A stretch of 64,000 nucleotides of DNA from Devosia ginsengisoli (GCF_024707105.1 NZ_JANQAJ010000011.1:259488-323487); one strand, 5' to 3'; positions 21,701 through 31,934 are shown, numbered from the stretch's first letter. Made by a program: numbers and translations. The notes: generated from the sequence alone by a model not told the origin.

Positions 21701-22096
21701 TTACCACCAGTTCAGGGCCACCTGGGCCTCTTCGCTCATTCGTGAAGCGTCCCAGGGGGGATCGAACACCATGTTGACCTCGACATCCTGGATGCCTTCC
21801 ACGGCACGGGCGGCGTTTTCCACCCAGCCGGGCATTTCGCCGGCCACCGGGCAGCCCGGCGCGGTCAGCGTCATGTCGATGGTCAGCTTGCGATCGTCGT
21901 CGAGATCGACCTTGTAGATCAGGCCCAGCTCGTAGATGTCGACCGGGATTTCCGGGTCATAGACGGTCTTGAGCGCGCCGATCAGGTCGGAGGTGATGCG
22001 CTCCACTTCCGCTTCCGGCAGGGCGCCGGAAACGTTGGGGGTGATCCGGTTTTCGGGAATGGCCGGAGCGGGCGCGATTTCAGTTTCGTCAGACAT
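21701..22096 (-). CDS. sufT: SUF system Fe-S assembly protein, MIP18/DUF59 family
   Basis: A 131-residue protein with an N-terminal flexible segment (about 30 residues) and a DUF59/MIP18 domain: LKTVYDPEIPVDIYELGLIY, then MTLTAPGCPVAGEMPGWVENA with the conserved Cys, and VNMVFDPPWDASRMSEEA. SufT-type proteins help Fe-S cluster maturation in an auxiliary role. It lies 12 bases after sufS and upstream of sufA in one operon. Confidence 0.92.
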   Translation of the reverse strand: MSDETEIAPAPAIPENRITPNVSGALPEAEVERITSDLIGALKTVYDPEIPVDIYELGLIYKVDLDDDRKLTIDMTLTAPGCPVAGEMPGWVENAARAVEGIQDVEVNMVFDPPWDASRMSEEAQVALNWW

Positions 22097-22108
22097 AGAT
22101 AGCCTCGC

Positions 22109-23329
22109 TTACGCGAAAAATTTCTGGGCGCGGGTGATGCCGTCCACCAGCGCGTCCACGTCGTCCTTGCCGTTATATAGGGCGAAGGAGGCGCGGCAGG
22201 TAGAGGTGACACCGAAACGTTTGAGCAGCGGCATGGCGCAATGCGTGCCGGCACGGACGGCAATGCCGTAGCGGTCGAGAATGGTGGCGACGTCATGGGC
22301 ATGGGCGCCCGCCATCTCGAAGGAGAAAATGCCGCCCTTGCCCGGCGCGGTGCCGATCAGGCGCAGCGAATTGATGCGGCTGAGGCGTTCATGGGCATAT
22401 TCGGCGACCTCGTGCTCATGGGCGGCGATGGCGTCGCGGCCGAGGCTTTCCATGTAGCCAAGCGCTTCGCCCAGCCCGATAGCCTGGACGATGGGCGGGG
22501 TGCCGGCCTCGAAGCGGTGGGGCGGCTCGTTATAGGTGACGGTTTCCATGGTCACGACGTCGATCATCTCGCCGCCGCCCTGATAGGGCTGCATTTCGGC
22601 AAGGAGGTCGTATTTGCCGTAGAGCACGCCGATGCCGGTGGGGCCGTAGAGCTTGTGGCCGGTCATGACGTAGAAATCGGCGTCGAGCGCCTGGACGTCC
22701 ACTGATGTATGAACGGCGCCCTGGCTGCCGTCGATCAGCACCGGAATGCCCTTGGCATGAGCGATCTCGATGACCTGCTTTATCGGGGTCACCGTGCCCA
22801 GCACGTTGCTCATATGGGTAACCGCGACGATACGGGTCCGGTCGGTCAGTGCGGTGGCAAAGGCGTCGAGATCGAAGCTGCTATCGTCGCGGACATCGAC
22901 CCATTTGATGACCGCGCCCTTGCGTTCGCGGTGGAAATGCCACGGCACGATATTGGAATGGTGCTCCATGATCGTGGTGACGATCTCGTCCCCTGCCCCG
23001 ATGCGGGGGCCGGCAAAGGAGGAGGCGACAAGGTTGATCGCCTCGGTGGCCGACTTGGTGAAGACGATTTCTTCGGGACGCGCCGCATTGAGGAACTTTT
23101 GGGCCGCGTGGCGGCCGCCTTCATAAGCCTCGGTGGCGCGATTGGCGAGCGTGTGGAGGCCACGATGGACATTGGCATATTCGTGCCGGAAGGCATGGTC
23201 CATGCGGTCGAGCACCTGCACCGGCTTCTGGGCGGAGGCGCCGCTATCGAGATAGACCAGCCGGTTCCCGTGGATCTGCTCACTGAGGATCGGGAAATCG
23301 GCGCGGACTTTTTCGAGGTCGAAGGTCAT
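22109..23329 (-). CDS. sufS: Cysteine desulfurase SufS
   Basis: SufS is a pyridoxal phosphate enzyme that takes sulfur from cysteine for Fe-S cluster assembly. The 406-residue group II protein shows YLDSGASAQKP near residue 26, the PLP region EHHSNIVPWH, the Schiff-base lysine in MTGHKLYGPTGIGVLYGK near 225, and the active-site Cys in RAGTHCAMPL near 363. I chose the ATG at 23329; the frame continues upstream into the family B repeat and is not part of the protein. Separated from sufD by 162 bases of mostly repeat. Confidence 0.96.
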   Translation of the reverse strand: MTFDLEKVRADFPILSEQIHGNRLVYLDSGASAQKPVQVLDRMDHAFRHEYANVHRGLHTLANRATEAYEGGRHAAQKFLNAARPEEIVFTKSATEAINLVASSFAGPRIGAGDEIVTTIMEHHSNIVPWHFHRERKGAVIKWVDVRDDSSFDLDAFATALTDRTRIVAVTHMSNVLGTVTPIKQVIEIAHAKGIPVLIDGSQGAVHTSVDVQALDADFYVMTGHKLYGPTGIGVLYGKYDLLAEMQPYQGGGEMIDVVTMETVTYNEPPHRFEAGTPPIVQAIGLGEALGYMESLGRDAIAAHEHEVAEYAHERLSRINSLRLIGTAPGKGGIFSFEMAGAHAHDVATILDRYGIAVRAGTHCAMPLLKRFGVTSTCRASFALYNGKDDVDALVDGITRAQKFFA

Positions 23330-23351
23330 TGCAAGTTCCGTGGGCGGGACA

Positions 23352-23475
23352 CCCCCACCCTTGGTCCCTCCCCACAAGGGGGAGGGAGACGATGTGGCAC
23401 GTTTCGCGTCACACTGAACTGTCGGCTCTTGTGCATCCCTCCCCCTTGTGGGGAGGGAGTGAGGGTGGGGGTGGC
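23352..23475. repeat. G/C-rich palindromic repeat, family B copy 3, inside the suf operon
   Basis: The left arm carries CCCCACCCTTGGTCCCTCCC and the right arm GGGGAGGGAGTGAGGGTGGG, with inner CCCC-ACAA-GGGG hairpins. It fills the gap between sufD and sufS on the suf transcript, where it would form a long stem in the RNA. Confidence 0.88.
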
Positions 23476-23491
23476 CCCCCCACCCACCGGC

Positions 23492-24700
23492 TTACTTCCC
23501 CAGCAACCAGCCATCCACGATGCCGTGCAGGGCTTCCGCCAGGGCTTCATCTTCGATCGGGTCGACGAGTTCCTCGATGAAGCCGCGGACCAGCATGGTT
23601 TCGGCCTGATCTTTCGGAATGCCGCGGCTGGTGAGATAGAACATGGAGTCTTCGTCCAGCTTGCCGCAGGTCGAACCATGGCCGCAGACGACATCGTCGG
23701 CGTAGATTTCCAGCTCCGGCTTGGAGAGGATTTCGGCTTCGTCCGAGAGCATCAGGCCCTGATGCATGAACTTGGCATCGGTCTTCTGCGCGTCGCGGGC
23801 CACCACCAGCTTGCCCTGCACCACGGCCTTGCCGCGGCCGCGGGCGACGGACTTGAACAAGGGCTGGGACGAGGTATGCGGCACGGCGTGGCTGGCATCC
23901 ATGGTGATGTCGGCATGCTGGCCGTCGACCACCAGGTTGAGGCCGGTAATGTCGCCATGGGCGCCGGCGCCTTCATAGCGCGGGAAGAGCTGGGTGCGGG
24001 CCAGGCCCGCGCCGGCATGGATGACCAGCGTGCGCAGCTTGGCGCCCTCGCCCACATGATATTCGTTGCTGGCGAAGTGGCTGGCTGATCGGGGCGACAG
24101 GTCGATGGTGATATGGGTCACCACGGCATTCTTGCCGAGCACCATATAGGTGGCGTGATTGCCGACATGGGCCGCATCGGAACCCGAGAAGGTTTCGAGA
24201 ATGACGGCGGAAGCGCCATCGGCCACGAAGACCTTGAGCGAATCCGCGACATGGGCGGCCTCGCCCTCGCTGCGGCGGTCGATCTGGATCACCGGATCGA
24301 CGCTGTTTTCCAGCGTCAGGGTCAGGCTCTCCCTGGCGAAGGCGCCATTGAGATGGACCAGCACGTCGTCACGGGTGGTCAGCACGCCGCCGGCGGCCTT
24401 GCCGACGATGACGCCGGCCGGGGCCGTGGAGGCGGACTGGATGACGCCATTGGCGATCATCAACTGATAGGCGCCGGGAACGCGCAGAGCGGGCGCACTG
24501 GCTTCATTGGCGGCCTGGGCCAGCGGCGGGATGGACCGCAGCAGGGTTTTCAGGTCGGTATAGTGATAGCTTTCGACGCGGCGCGTCGGCAGGCCGGCAA
24601 CGGTGATCCGTTCGGCGGTCGCGTCGGCGCCCACGCTCTTGAGCTGGGCGATCAATGTATCTTCGGCTGCTCCGAGCCGGACGGGCATGGTCTGGCGCAT
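23492..24700 (-). CDS. sufD: Fe-S cluster assembly protein SufD
   Basis: SufD is part of the SufBCD scaffold complex. The 402-residue protein shows the SufBD beta-helix core, with ALRVPGAYQLMIANGVIQS, DLSPRSASHFASNEYHVGEGA and the C-terminal HGSTCGKLDEDSMFYLTSRG and AETMLVRGFIEE, which are typical of SufB/SufD interfaces. It starts three bases after the sufC stop. A second ATG four codons later is also possible. Confidence 0.94.
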   Translation of the reverse strand: MRQTMPVRLGAAEDTLIAQLKSVGADATAERITVAGLPTRRVESYHYTDLKTLLRSIPPLAQAANEASAPALRVPGAYQLMIANGVIQSASTAPAGVIVGKAAGGVLTTRDDVLVHLNGAFARESLTLTLENSVDPVIQIDRRSEGEAAHVADSLKVFVADGASAVILETFSGSDAAHVGNHATYMVLGKNAVVTHITIDLSPRSASHFASNEYHVGEGAKLRTLVIHAGAGLARTQLFPRYEGAGAHGDITGLNLVVDGQHADITMDASHAVPHTSSQPLFKSVARGRGKAVVQGKLVVARDAQKTDAKFMHQGLMLSDEAEILSKPELEIYADDVVCGHGSTCGKLDEDSMFYLTSRGIPKDQAETMLVRGFIEELVDPIEDEALAEALHGIVDGWLLGK

Positions 24701-24703
24701 GGG

Positions 24704-25465
<762 letters not shown>

Positions 25466-25507
25466 CGTTCGGTCTCCAGTCATTCGGTTCAGACGGCTGC
25501 GTCGCCC

Positions 25508-26008
25508 TCAGGCGCCGGGTTCGCCGTCCCAGTAATCAAGGTGGTTCTGGCCTTCGCGGCCGCAATGGCGCAGGCGACGATCGGCAGAGCTGCGGCTCGT
25601 CACTTGGAATTTTCCCGAGTCCGGGTATTCGCAGACTTCGGTATCGGCATTGTTGGCAATGCCCAGATATTTGAGCGTCACCGACCCGGTATTGAGGATC
25701 TGGTGTGCCGTTTCCGGGCCGCCATTGGGCGCACCGAGCACGTCGCCGGCCTTGAACGGCAGGCGCTGGTCGCCGAAGCGATAGGTCCCCTCGCCTTCCA
25801 GCACGATGAAGAGCTCTTCTTCGACGTGGTGACTATGGAAGGGGCAGCTCGATTTGCCCGGCGGCACTTCATTGTAGCTGATGCCCAGGGTGCGCAGGCC
25901 CAGCAGCTTGCCGAAGGACGTATCGGCAGACTTGTAGAGACTGCCCTGCTCCCAGGCATCGAGCGCCAGGCCAGCAAGCGAAACGACGGGGTTACGGGTT
26001 TCGGTCAT
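25508..26008 (-). CDS. Cupin domain protein C
   Basis: A 166-residue single-domain cupin. Motif 1 reads PFHSHHVEEELFIVLEGEG near residue 55 (His and Glu metal ligands) and motif 2 reads HQILNTGSVTLKYLGIANN near 102. It ends with DYWDGEPGA, an ending shared in form with cupin A (DYWEGED), so the two look like paralogues. The substrate is unknown. It overlaps cupin B by four bases (ATGA) and is followed 42 bases later by sufC. Confidence 0.82.
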   Translation of the reverse strand: MTETRNPVVSLAGLALDAWEQGSLYKSADTSFGKLLGLRTLGISYNEVPPGKSSCPFHSHHVEEELFIVLEGEGTYRFGDQRLPFKAGDVLGAPNGGPETAHQILNTGSVTLKYLGIANNADTEVCEYPDSGKFQVTSRSSADRRLRHCGREGQNHLDYWDGEPGA

Positions 26009-26370
26009 GCCCTTACCCCCGTTGGCGCGGTATAGATGTGGTCATCGACATTGCCGGTATTGCGTGCGCCGATGGCCGCGATGAACAGCACCTCGGCCTC
26101 GCTGTCGGCAACGGTGCGATGCTCGATGCCGCGCGGCACGACGAAGACCTGCCCCGGACGAACGGTAACCGTGCGATCACGGAATTCGACGCGCACCTCA
26201 CCCTTCCAGCCGATGAAGACCTCGTCATAATCCTCATGGAAGTGCCAGGGGAAGTCCCCCTGCACCTTGACGATACGCAGTTCCTGGCCGGTGAATTCGG
26301 CGGCGACGCGCGGACGCCAATGCTCGGTGATAAGCGCCATCTTCTCCGCGATATCGACGGGCTCAGCCAT
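26005..26370 (-). CDS. Cupin domain protein B (short)
   Basis: A 121-residue single-domain cupin, shorter than its neighbours. Motif 1 is FPWHFHEDYDEVFIGWKGE near residue 37 and motif 2 is VPRGIEHRTVADSEAEVLFI near 80. The start MAEPVDIAEKMALI is chosen by length and position after cupin A, with only a weak ribosome site. It lies 17 bases after cupin A and overlaps cupin C (ATGA). The role is unknown; co-transcription with suf genes is likely. Confidence 0.8.
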   Translation of the reverse strand: MAEPVDIAEKMALITEHWRPRVAAEFTGQELRIVKVQGDFPWHFHEDYDEVFIGWKGEVRVEFRDRTVTVRPGQVFVVPRGIEHRTVADSEAEVLFIAAIGARNTGNVDDHIYTAPTGVRA

Positions 26371-26387
26371 GATGGTGGCCTGCTGGT

Positions 26388-26903
26388 TCAAGGTTTTTCT
26401 CCCTCGCCCATGTCTTCGCCTTCCCAATAGTCCAACGGGCTCAGCTTTCCGGCGATACTGAAGACCGACATCGGCTCCTTGTCGTTGCCATGAGCTATGT
26501 CGACGGACACACGGCCCGTGTCGGGATATTCGATGACATCGGCGCGGCCGTGATTGGCAAAGGCGACATAGCGCAATTCGGCATCGCTCGAATTGATGAT
26601 CTGGTGCGCTTCGCCGCCGGCCGGGGCGCCGATCAGGTCGCCGGCCCTGATGGGCAGGCGGCGGTCACCGATGCGGTAGGTGCCGCTGCCGGAGACGACG
26701 AAGTAAAGCTCGTCATTGCCGTGGTGGCGATGATACGGCCACGCCGTCTTTCCCGCCGGCACGACATGCAGCGTCGCCCCGATCTGGGTCGTGCCGAGCG
26801 CACCGTCAATATCGCCCAGAGCGGCCTCGAAGCGAGGACCGCTATGGAATGTGCGCGTCGGCACATCAGCGATATTGATGATGTCGCGGCGAGCGGCGGT
26901 CAT
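26388..26903 (-). CDS. Cupin domain protein A
   Basis: A 171-residue cupin with motif 1 PYHRHHGNDELYFVVSGSG near residue 60 and motif 2 EAHQIINSSDAELRYVAFAN near 105; the region GDRRLPIRAGDLIGAPAGG between them aligns with GDQRLPFKAGDVLGAPNGG of cupin C. It starts one base after the sufB stop, so it is almost certainly translated from the suf mRNA. The substrate or binding partner is unknown. Confidence 0.82.
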   Translation of the reverse strand: MTAARRDIINIADVPTRTFHSGPRFEAALGDIDGALGTTQIGATLHVVPAGKTAWPYHRHHGNDELYFVVSGSGTYRIGDRRLPIRAGDLIGAPAGGEAHQIINSSDAELRYVAFANHGRADVIEYPDTGRVSVDIAHGNDKEPMSVFSIAGKLSPLDYWEGEDMGEGEKP

Positions 26904-26904
26904 G

Positions 26905-28404
26905 TCAGCCCACGCTGCCTTCGAGGCTGATCGAGATCAGCTTCTGGGTTTCGACCATGAATTCCATCGGCAGGTGCTGCAGCACGTCGCGGACGAAGCC
27001 GTTGACGATCAGCGCCACGGCTTCCTCTTCATTGAGGCCGCGCTGCTGGCAATAGAACATCTGGTCGTCGGAAATCTTGGACGTGGTGGCTTCGTGTTCG
27101 AAGACGGCCGTGCCGTTACGGCTCTCGATATAGGGAACCGTGTGGGCACCGCATTTGTCGCCGATCAGCAGGCTGTCGCACTGGGTGAAGTTGCGGGCAT
27201 TCCTGGCCTTGGCATGGGCCGAGACCTGGCCGCGATAGGTATTGTCCGAGAAGCCGGCGGCAATGCCCTTGGCGATGATGCGGCTGGACGTGTTCTTGCC
27301 CAGATGCAGCATCTTGGTGCCGCTATCGACCTGCTGATAGCCGTTGGAAATGGCGATCGAGTAGAATTCGCCGCGCGAACCGTCGCCACGCAGGATGCAG
27401 CTCGGATATTTCCAGGTGATGGCCGAACCGGTTTCGACCTGGGTCCAGGAAATCTTGGAATTGACGCCGCGGCAGTCGCCACGCTTGGTGACGAAATTGT
27501 AGATGCCGCCCTTGCCGTCCTTGTCGCCGGGATACCAGTTCTGGACGGTGGAATACTTGATCTCGGCATTGTCGAGCGCGACCAGTTCCACCACGGCGGC
27601 GTGAAGCTGGTTTTCGTCGCGCATCGGGGCGGTGCAGCCTTCGAGATAGCTCACATAGCTATCGGCCTCGGCGATGATGAGCGTACGCTCGAACTGGCCG
27701 GTCTTCTTCTCGTTGATGCGGAAATAGGTCGACAATTCCATCGGGCAGCGGACGCCCTTGGGGATGTAGACGAAGGACCCGTCGGTGAAGACAGCCGAGT
27801 TCAGCGTGGCATAGTAGTTGTCCGAAACCGGGACCACCGAGGCCAGGTACTTCTGCACAAGCTCGGAATGCTCGCGGATGGCTTCTGATATCGAGCAGAA
27901 GATGATGCCGACCTTGGCCAGTTCCTCGCGGAAGGTGGTGACGACGGAGACCGAGTCCATAACCGCATCGACAGCCACCTGCGGGCGTTCGACGCCGGCC
28001 AGGATTTCGCGCTCCTTCAGCGGCACGCCGAGCTTGTCATACATGGCGATGAGGGCCGGATCGACCTCGTCGAGGCTCTTGGGCGCCGGCGACGACTTGG
28101 GCGCGGCGTAGTAATACATGTCCTGCAGGTCGATGGCCGGATAATGCACCTTGGCCCAGGTCGGCTCGGTCATGGTCAGGAAGCGGCGATAGGCTTCGAG
28201 GCGCCAGTCGAGCATCCACTGGGGCTCGTTCTTCTTGGCGGAGATGAAGCGGACGGTATCTTCGCTCAGGCCCTTGGGGGCCATGTCGGATTCGATATCG
28301 GTCTCGAAGCCGTATTTGTACTTGTCGACGTCGAGCGCCAGCACCGATTCAACGGTTTCGCGATCGATCTCTTCCTTGAGCGTCGGGATATCGTAGTCCG
28401 CCAT
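26905..28404 (-). CDS. sufB: Fe-S cluster assembly protein SufB
   Basis: SufB is the central scaffold on which the cluster is built with SufC and SufD. The 499-residue protein shows [20 protein letters not shown] near residue 45, [19 protein letters not shown] near 215, [18 protein letters not shown] (Cys region), [21 protein letters not shown], and the C-terminal [26 protein letters not shown] lies eight bases before the ATG. It follows a class I cysteine desulfurase and precedes three cupin genes. Confidence 0.97.
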   Translation of the reverse strand: MADYDIPTLKEEIDRETVESVLALDVDKYKYGFETDIESDMAPKGLSEDTVRFISAKKNEPQWMLDWRLEAYRRFLTMTEPTWAKVHYPAIDLQDMYYYAAPKSSPAPKSLDEVDPALIAMYDKLGVPLKEREILAGVERPQVAVDAVMDSVSVVTTFREELAKVGIIFCSISEAIREHSELVQKYLASVVPVSDNYYATLNSAVFTDGSFVYIPKGVRCPMELSTYFRINEKKTGQFERTLIIAEADSYVSYLEGCTAPMRDENQLHAAVVELVALDNAEIKYSTVQNWYPGDKDGKGGIYNFVTKRGDCRGVNSKISWTQVETGSAITWKYPSCILRGDGSRGEFYSIAISNGYQQVDSGTKMLHLGKNTSSRIIAKGIAAGFSDNTYRGQVSAHAKARNARNFTQCDSLLIGDKCGAHTVPYIESRNGTAVFEHEATTSKISDDQMFYCQQRGLNEEEAVALIVNGFVRDVLQHLPMEFMVETQKLISISLEGSVG

Positions 28405-28471
28405 AGTGGCTTCTCCTATTTGCTGGCAGGCGATTCAAGGTCGCCGCAAGCCGTCTAAACTCTATGGCGGC

Positions 28472-29602
28472 TTATGCCGCCTGCCCCTGCCGCGCCCGGT
28501 GGCGCTCAAGGACGGATCGGTAACCGGCGAGGAACGCGTCAACGTCGTCACCGGTGGAATTCCAGCCCAGGCTGACGCGCAGGGCGCAATCGGCCAGTTC
28601 GGGCGCCACGCCCATGGCTGCCAGCACATGGCTCGGCCCGACCTTGCCGGACGAGCAGGCCGAACCCGACGAGACGGAAAGGCCCAACAGGTCCAGCCCC
28701 ATCATCGCCGTCGCATTCTTGACGCCGGGCACGGCGAAATTGACGACATTGCCCAGGCGATTGGCGCCAAAGATCGTGGCATCCGCAGGCAGGCCTGCTT
28801 CAAGCCGCGCGATCAGCGCCGGAACATCGGCCGCAGCATAGCGGTCGGCAATGGCTGCCGCCGCCGCGCCAAAGGCCGCGATCAGCGCCGCCGCCTCGGT
28901 GCCGCCGCGCCGGCCCTGCTCCTGCCCGCCGCCCGGAATCAGCCGGACGGTGTCGGCATGAGCCTTGACCAGCAGCGCGCCAATACCCGATGGCGCGCCG
29001 ATCTTGTGGCCGCTGACAGCCATCATATCGGGTGCCGAGGTGGCAAAATCGAGGGGCAGCTTGCCAAAGGCCTGTACCGCATCAATAAAAAGCGTGTGAC
29101 GCGTCGGCCCGACCAGGGCATTGATGCGGGTCATGTCCTGCACCACGCCGGTCTCGTTGTTCACCCAATGGAGGGCAACCAGCAGATTGCCTTCCGCCAT
29201 GGCGATCACACCGGCCAGTTGATCGAGATCAATGCGGCCGTCGGGCAGAAGCCCGATTGATTTGACCGGCAGGCCCGTGGCTTCGGCAGCCTTGGACACC
29301 GCCGCATGTTCCCCGGCGCTGATCACCACGGCGCCTGCCGCAAAGGCCCTGGCGCCGCCGACAACTGCCTGGGTGATGGCTTCGGTGGCCGAGCCGGTGA
29401 AGACGACTTGCTTGCGCTCGGCGCCCGCAAGGGCCGCCACCTGCGCGCGGGCCGTATCGATGAGGTTGCGTAGGGCACGGCCATGGCCATGCACCGATGA
29501 AGCATTGCCCACCAGATCGAGGGCAGCGATGAGCGCCGACCGCGCCTCCGGCAGAAGCGGGGACGCGGCACTATGATCAAGATAGATCGCCGGTCTCGTC
29601 AT
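28472..29602 (-). CDS. Cysteine desulfurase (IscS/NifS class)
   Basis: A 376-residue group I cysteine desulfurase: YLDHSAASPLLPEA at the start, TGSATEAITQAV near residue 72, WVNNETGVVQDM near 143, the PLP lysine in VSGHKIGAPSGIGALL near 190, and the mobile-loop Cys in SSGSACSSG near 314. It is distinct from SufS further downstream; rhizobial suf operons commonly carry both. I chose the ATG at 29602 (MTRPAIYLDH); the upstream extension is not conserved. It leads the suf operon, and a possible Irr box lies about 155 bases upstream. Confidence 0.9.
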   Translation of the reverse strand: MTRPAIYLDHSAASPLLPEARSALIAALDLVGNASSVHGHGRALRNLIDTARAQVAALAGAERKQVVFTGSATEAITQAVVGGARAFAAGAVVISAGEHAAVSKAAEATGLPVKSIGLLPDGRIDLDQLAGVIAMAEGNLLVALHWVNNETGVVQDMTRINALVGPTRHTLFIDAVQAFGKLPLDFATSAPDMMAVSGHKIGAPSGIGALLVKAHADTVRLIPGGGQEQGRRGGTEAAALIAAFGAAAAAIADRYAAADVPALIARLEAGLPADATIFGANRLGNVVNFAVPGVKNATAMMGLDLLGLSVSSGSACSSGKVGPSHVLAAMGVAPELADCALRVSLGWNSTGDDVDAFLAGYRSVLERHRARQGQAA

Positions 29603-29755
29603 CGGTTTCCCGTGTGGCGCATGCGCGCTGGTCATGCCTTCCATGCCCGGGCCGAGGCGCTGACGCGCCTGCTGGCTCAAACACTTCTTGAAATTTGCCG
29701 CCCAACTTCATTACAAGGGGCGCTCTTACAGGCCGCAGAGCGGCTGAAAACCGAG

Positions 29756-29772
29756 TTTCGAATAATTCTAAA
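29756..29772 (-). promoter_or_regulatory. Putative ICE box (Irr-binding iron control element) of the suf operon
   Basis: On the minus strand the site reads TTTAGAATTATTCGAAA, a 7-3-7 inverted repeat with one mismatch. This resembles the ICE motif bound by the Fur-family regulator Irr in Hyphomicrobiales (TTTAGAA-N3-TTCTAAA as I recall it). It lies in the divergent region between the cysteine desulfurase gene and an alpha/beta hydrolase gene. Iron control of the suf operon by Irr is known in the group; use of this exact site is inference. Confidence 0.6.
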
Positions 29773-29890
29773 CTAGATTTTGCGACCCATGTTTTAGGGA
29801 GCGGAACGGGCTTAGTCAAGCCGCAACGCCGCCACAGGGGACCTCCGCAAACCACACCAACAGAGCCGAACGGCCGGAAGAAACAAGACC

Positions 29891-30553
29891 ATGCCAGAAG
29901 TGATCTTCAACGGGCCCGAAGGGCGTCTCGAAGGCCGGTACCAGCCGGGCAAGGAGCCCAACGCGCCCATAGCGATCGTGCTGCATCCCCACCCGCAATT
30001 CGGCGGGACGATGAACAACCAGATCGTCTACAATCTCTTCTACATGTTCGCCGAGCGCGGCTTTGCCGTGCTGCGGTTCAACTCGCGCGGCGTTGGTCGC
30101 AGCCAGGGCATGTTCGACCACGGCATTGGTGAACTCAGCGACGCCGCCGCGGCGCTGGACTGGCTGCAGGTCATCAACCGCGAGTCGCGCGGCTGCTGGA
30201 TTGCCGGCTTTTCCTTCGGCGCCTGGATCGGCATGCAGTTGCTGATGCGCCGGCCGGAAGTGGAAGGCTTCATTTCGGTGGCGCCGCCTGAAAACCTCTA
30301 CGATTTCTCGTTCCTGGCTCCCTGCCCGTCCTCGGGGCTGATCATTCACGGCGACAAGGACCGCGTGGCGCCGCCAAGCTCGGTGCAGAAGCTGGTGGAC
30401 AAGCTCAAGACACAGAAGGGCATCACCATCGAGCAGCAGATCGTGGAGGGGGCCAACCACTTCTTCGAGGGCAAGGTGGATGAGCTGACCGCCAGCTGCG
30501 CCGAATATCTCGACCGTCGCCGTCAGGAGATCGCCGACGGCGGCGGGCGCTAA
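29891..30553 (+). CDS. Alpha/beta hydrolase
   Basis: A 220-residue alpha/beta hydrolase of a compact family. Seen are the oxyanion-type turn LHPHPQFGGTMNN near residue 32, RFNSRGVGRSQG near 62, the nucleophile elbow GFSFGAWIG near 105 (Ser), HGDKDRVAPP near 155 (Asp) and GANHFFEGK near 190 (His). The substrate is unknown; such proteins are annotated as esterases or peptidases. It is divergent from the suf operon, with the ICE-like site between them. A REP-like palindrome follows. Confidence 0.82.
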   Translation: MPEVIFNGPEGRLEGRYQPGKEPNAPIAIVLHPHPQFGGTMNNQIVYNLFYMFAERGFAVLRFNSRGVGRSQGMFDHGIGELSDAAAALDWLQVINRESRGCWIAGFSFGAWIGMQLLMRRPEVEGFISVAPPENLYDFSFLAPCPSSGLIIHGDKDRVAPPSSVQKLVDKLKTQKGITIEQQIVEGANHFFEGKVDELTASCAEYLDRRRQEIADGGGR

Positions 30554-30585
30554 GTCAGGGCGCATAGCTGCGATCTTTGGAGGAA

Positions 30586-30658
30586 CCTCATCCTGAGCGT
30601 ATCGAAGGACGAGGTTCCGGGTGCACCGACCTCGTGGTTCGACAGGCTCACCATGAGG
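30586..30658. repeat. Imperfect inverted repeat (REP-like family A, copy 3)
   Basis: The arm at 30586-30614 (beginning CCTCATCCTGAGCG) and the arm at 30630-30658 (CCTCGTGGTTCGACAGGCTC...) are imperfect reverse complements around a 15-base spacer. The right arm differs by one base from the matching arm at 15.36 kb. It sits between the hydrolase gene and tyrS. Confidence 0.82.
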
Positions 30659-30683
30659 TCTCAATAATCTCGGCGATTGTCAC

Positions 30684-31934
30684 ATGACCAAGTTCAAATC
30701 CGATTTCCTGCGCGTGCTCGACGAGCGCGGCTTCATTCACCAGATTTCCGACCCCGAGGGGCTCGATGCGCTGGCTGCCAAGGGCAAGATATCCGGCTAT
30801 GTCGGCTATGACGCCACGGCGACCTCGATCCATATCGGCAACCTGATTTCCGTCACCATGCTCTACTGGCTGCAGGAAACCGGCCACCAGGCGATCAGCC
30901 TGATGGGCGGGGGCACTTCGATGGTGGGCGATCCGTCGTTCCGCGACGACCAGCGCAAGCTGCTCACGGTCGAGCAGATCGAGACCAATATCGAGAGTAT
31001 CAAGAAGGTCTACGGCAATATCCTCGACTATGGCGGGTCCAACCCGGCCCTGATGGTCAACAATGCCGACTGGCTGCTCAAGCTCAACTATGTCGAATTC
31101 CTGCGCGATGTGGGCCGGCATTTCTCGGTCAACCGCATGCTGAGCTTCGATTCGGTGAAGCTGCGGCTCGACCGCGAGCAGTCGCTGAGCTTCCTCGAAT
31201 TCAACTACATGATCATGCAGGGCTACGACTTCACCGAACTGAACCGGCGCTACGGCACCGTGTTGCAGATGGGCGGCTCGGACCAATGGGGCAACATCAT
31301 CAACGGCGTGGACCTCAACCATCGCATGGGCGGCGAGCAGCTTTATGCGCTGACCACGCCGCTGCTGACCAAGGCCTCGGGCGAGAAGATGGGCAAGTCG
31401 GCGTCAGGGGCGGTTTGGCTCAATGGCGACCTCTTCAGCCCCTATGATTTCTGGCAATATTTCCGCAATACGGAAGATGCCGATGTCGGAAAATTCCTCA
31501 AGATCTTCACGCGCTTGCCGCTGGATGAGATCGCGCGTCTCGCGGCCCTTGGCGGCAACGAGATCAACGAGGCCAAGAAGGTGCTGGCGACCGAGGTGAC
31601 GGCCATCGTGCATGGCCGGGAGGCCGCCGAACAGGCGGCGGCGACGGCGGCGAATACCTTCGAGGCCGGTGGCATTGATCTGTCGCTACCGACGGCAAAC
31701 GTGTCGAACGCGGAGCTGGCTGGCGGGATCGGTATCCTGGCGGCGCTGGTGACAGCGGGGCTGGCCGCATCGAACGGCGAAGCCCGCCGACACATCCAGT
31801 CCGGCGCGGTGCGCGTCAACGATGCGGTCATCGAGGATGACAAGCTGAGCCTGGGCACGGATGCACTGCTGAGCGAGGGCGTCATCAAGCTCTCGGTCGG
31901 CAAGAAGCGGCATGCGTTGATCAAGCCGGTTTAG
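30684..31934 (+). CDS. tyrS: Tyrosyl-tRNA synthetase
   Basis: TyrS charges tRNA-Tyr. The 416-residue class Ic synthetase has the HIGH-type motif as SIHIGNL near residue 49 with YVGYDATA before it, [15 protein letters not shown] near 193, the KMSKS-type loop [11 protein letters not shown] near 236, and a C-terminal S4 RNA-binding domain (about 350-410; [20 protein letters not shown]). Its TAG stop overlaps the convergent toxin stop by two bases, so the two transcripts must overlap. Confidence 0.97.
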   Translation: MTKFKSDFLRVLDERGFIHQISDPEGLDALAAKGKISGYVGYDATATSIHIGNLISVTMLYWLQETGHQAISLMGGGTSMVGDPSFRDDQRKLLTVEQIETNIESIKKVYGNILDYGGSNPALMVNNADWLLKLNYVEFLRDVGRHFSVNRMLSFDSVKLRLDREQSLSFLEFNYMIMQGYDFTELNRRYGTVLQMGGSDQWGNIINGVDLNHRMGGEQLYALTTPLLTKASGEKMGKSASGAVWLNGDLFSPYDFWQYFRNTEDADVGKFLKIFTRLPLDEIARLAALGGNEINEAKKVLATEVTAIVHGREAAEQAAATAANTFEAGGIDLSLPTANVSNAELAGGIGILAALVTAGLAASNGEARRHIQSGAVRVNDAVIEDDKLSLGTDALLSEGVIKLSVGKKRHALIKPV

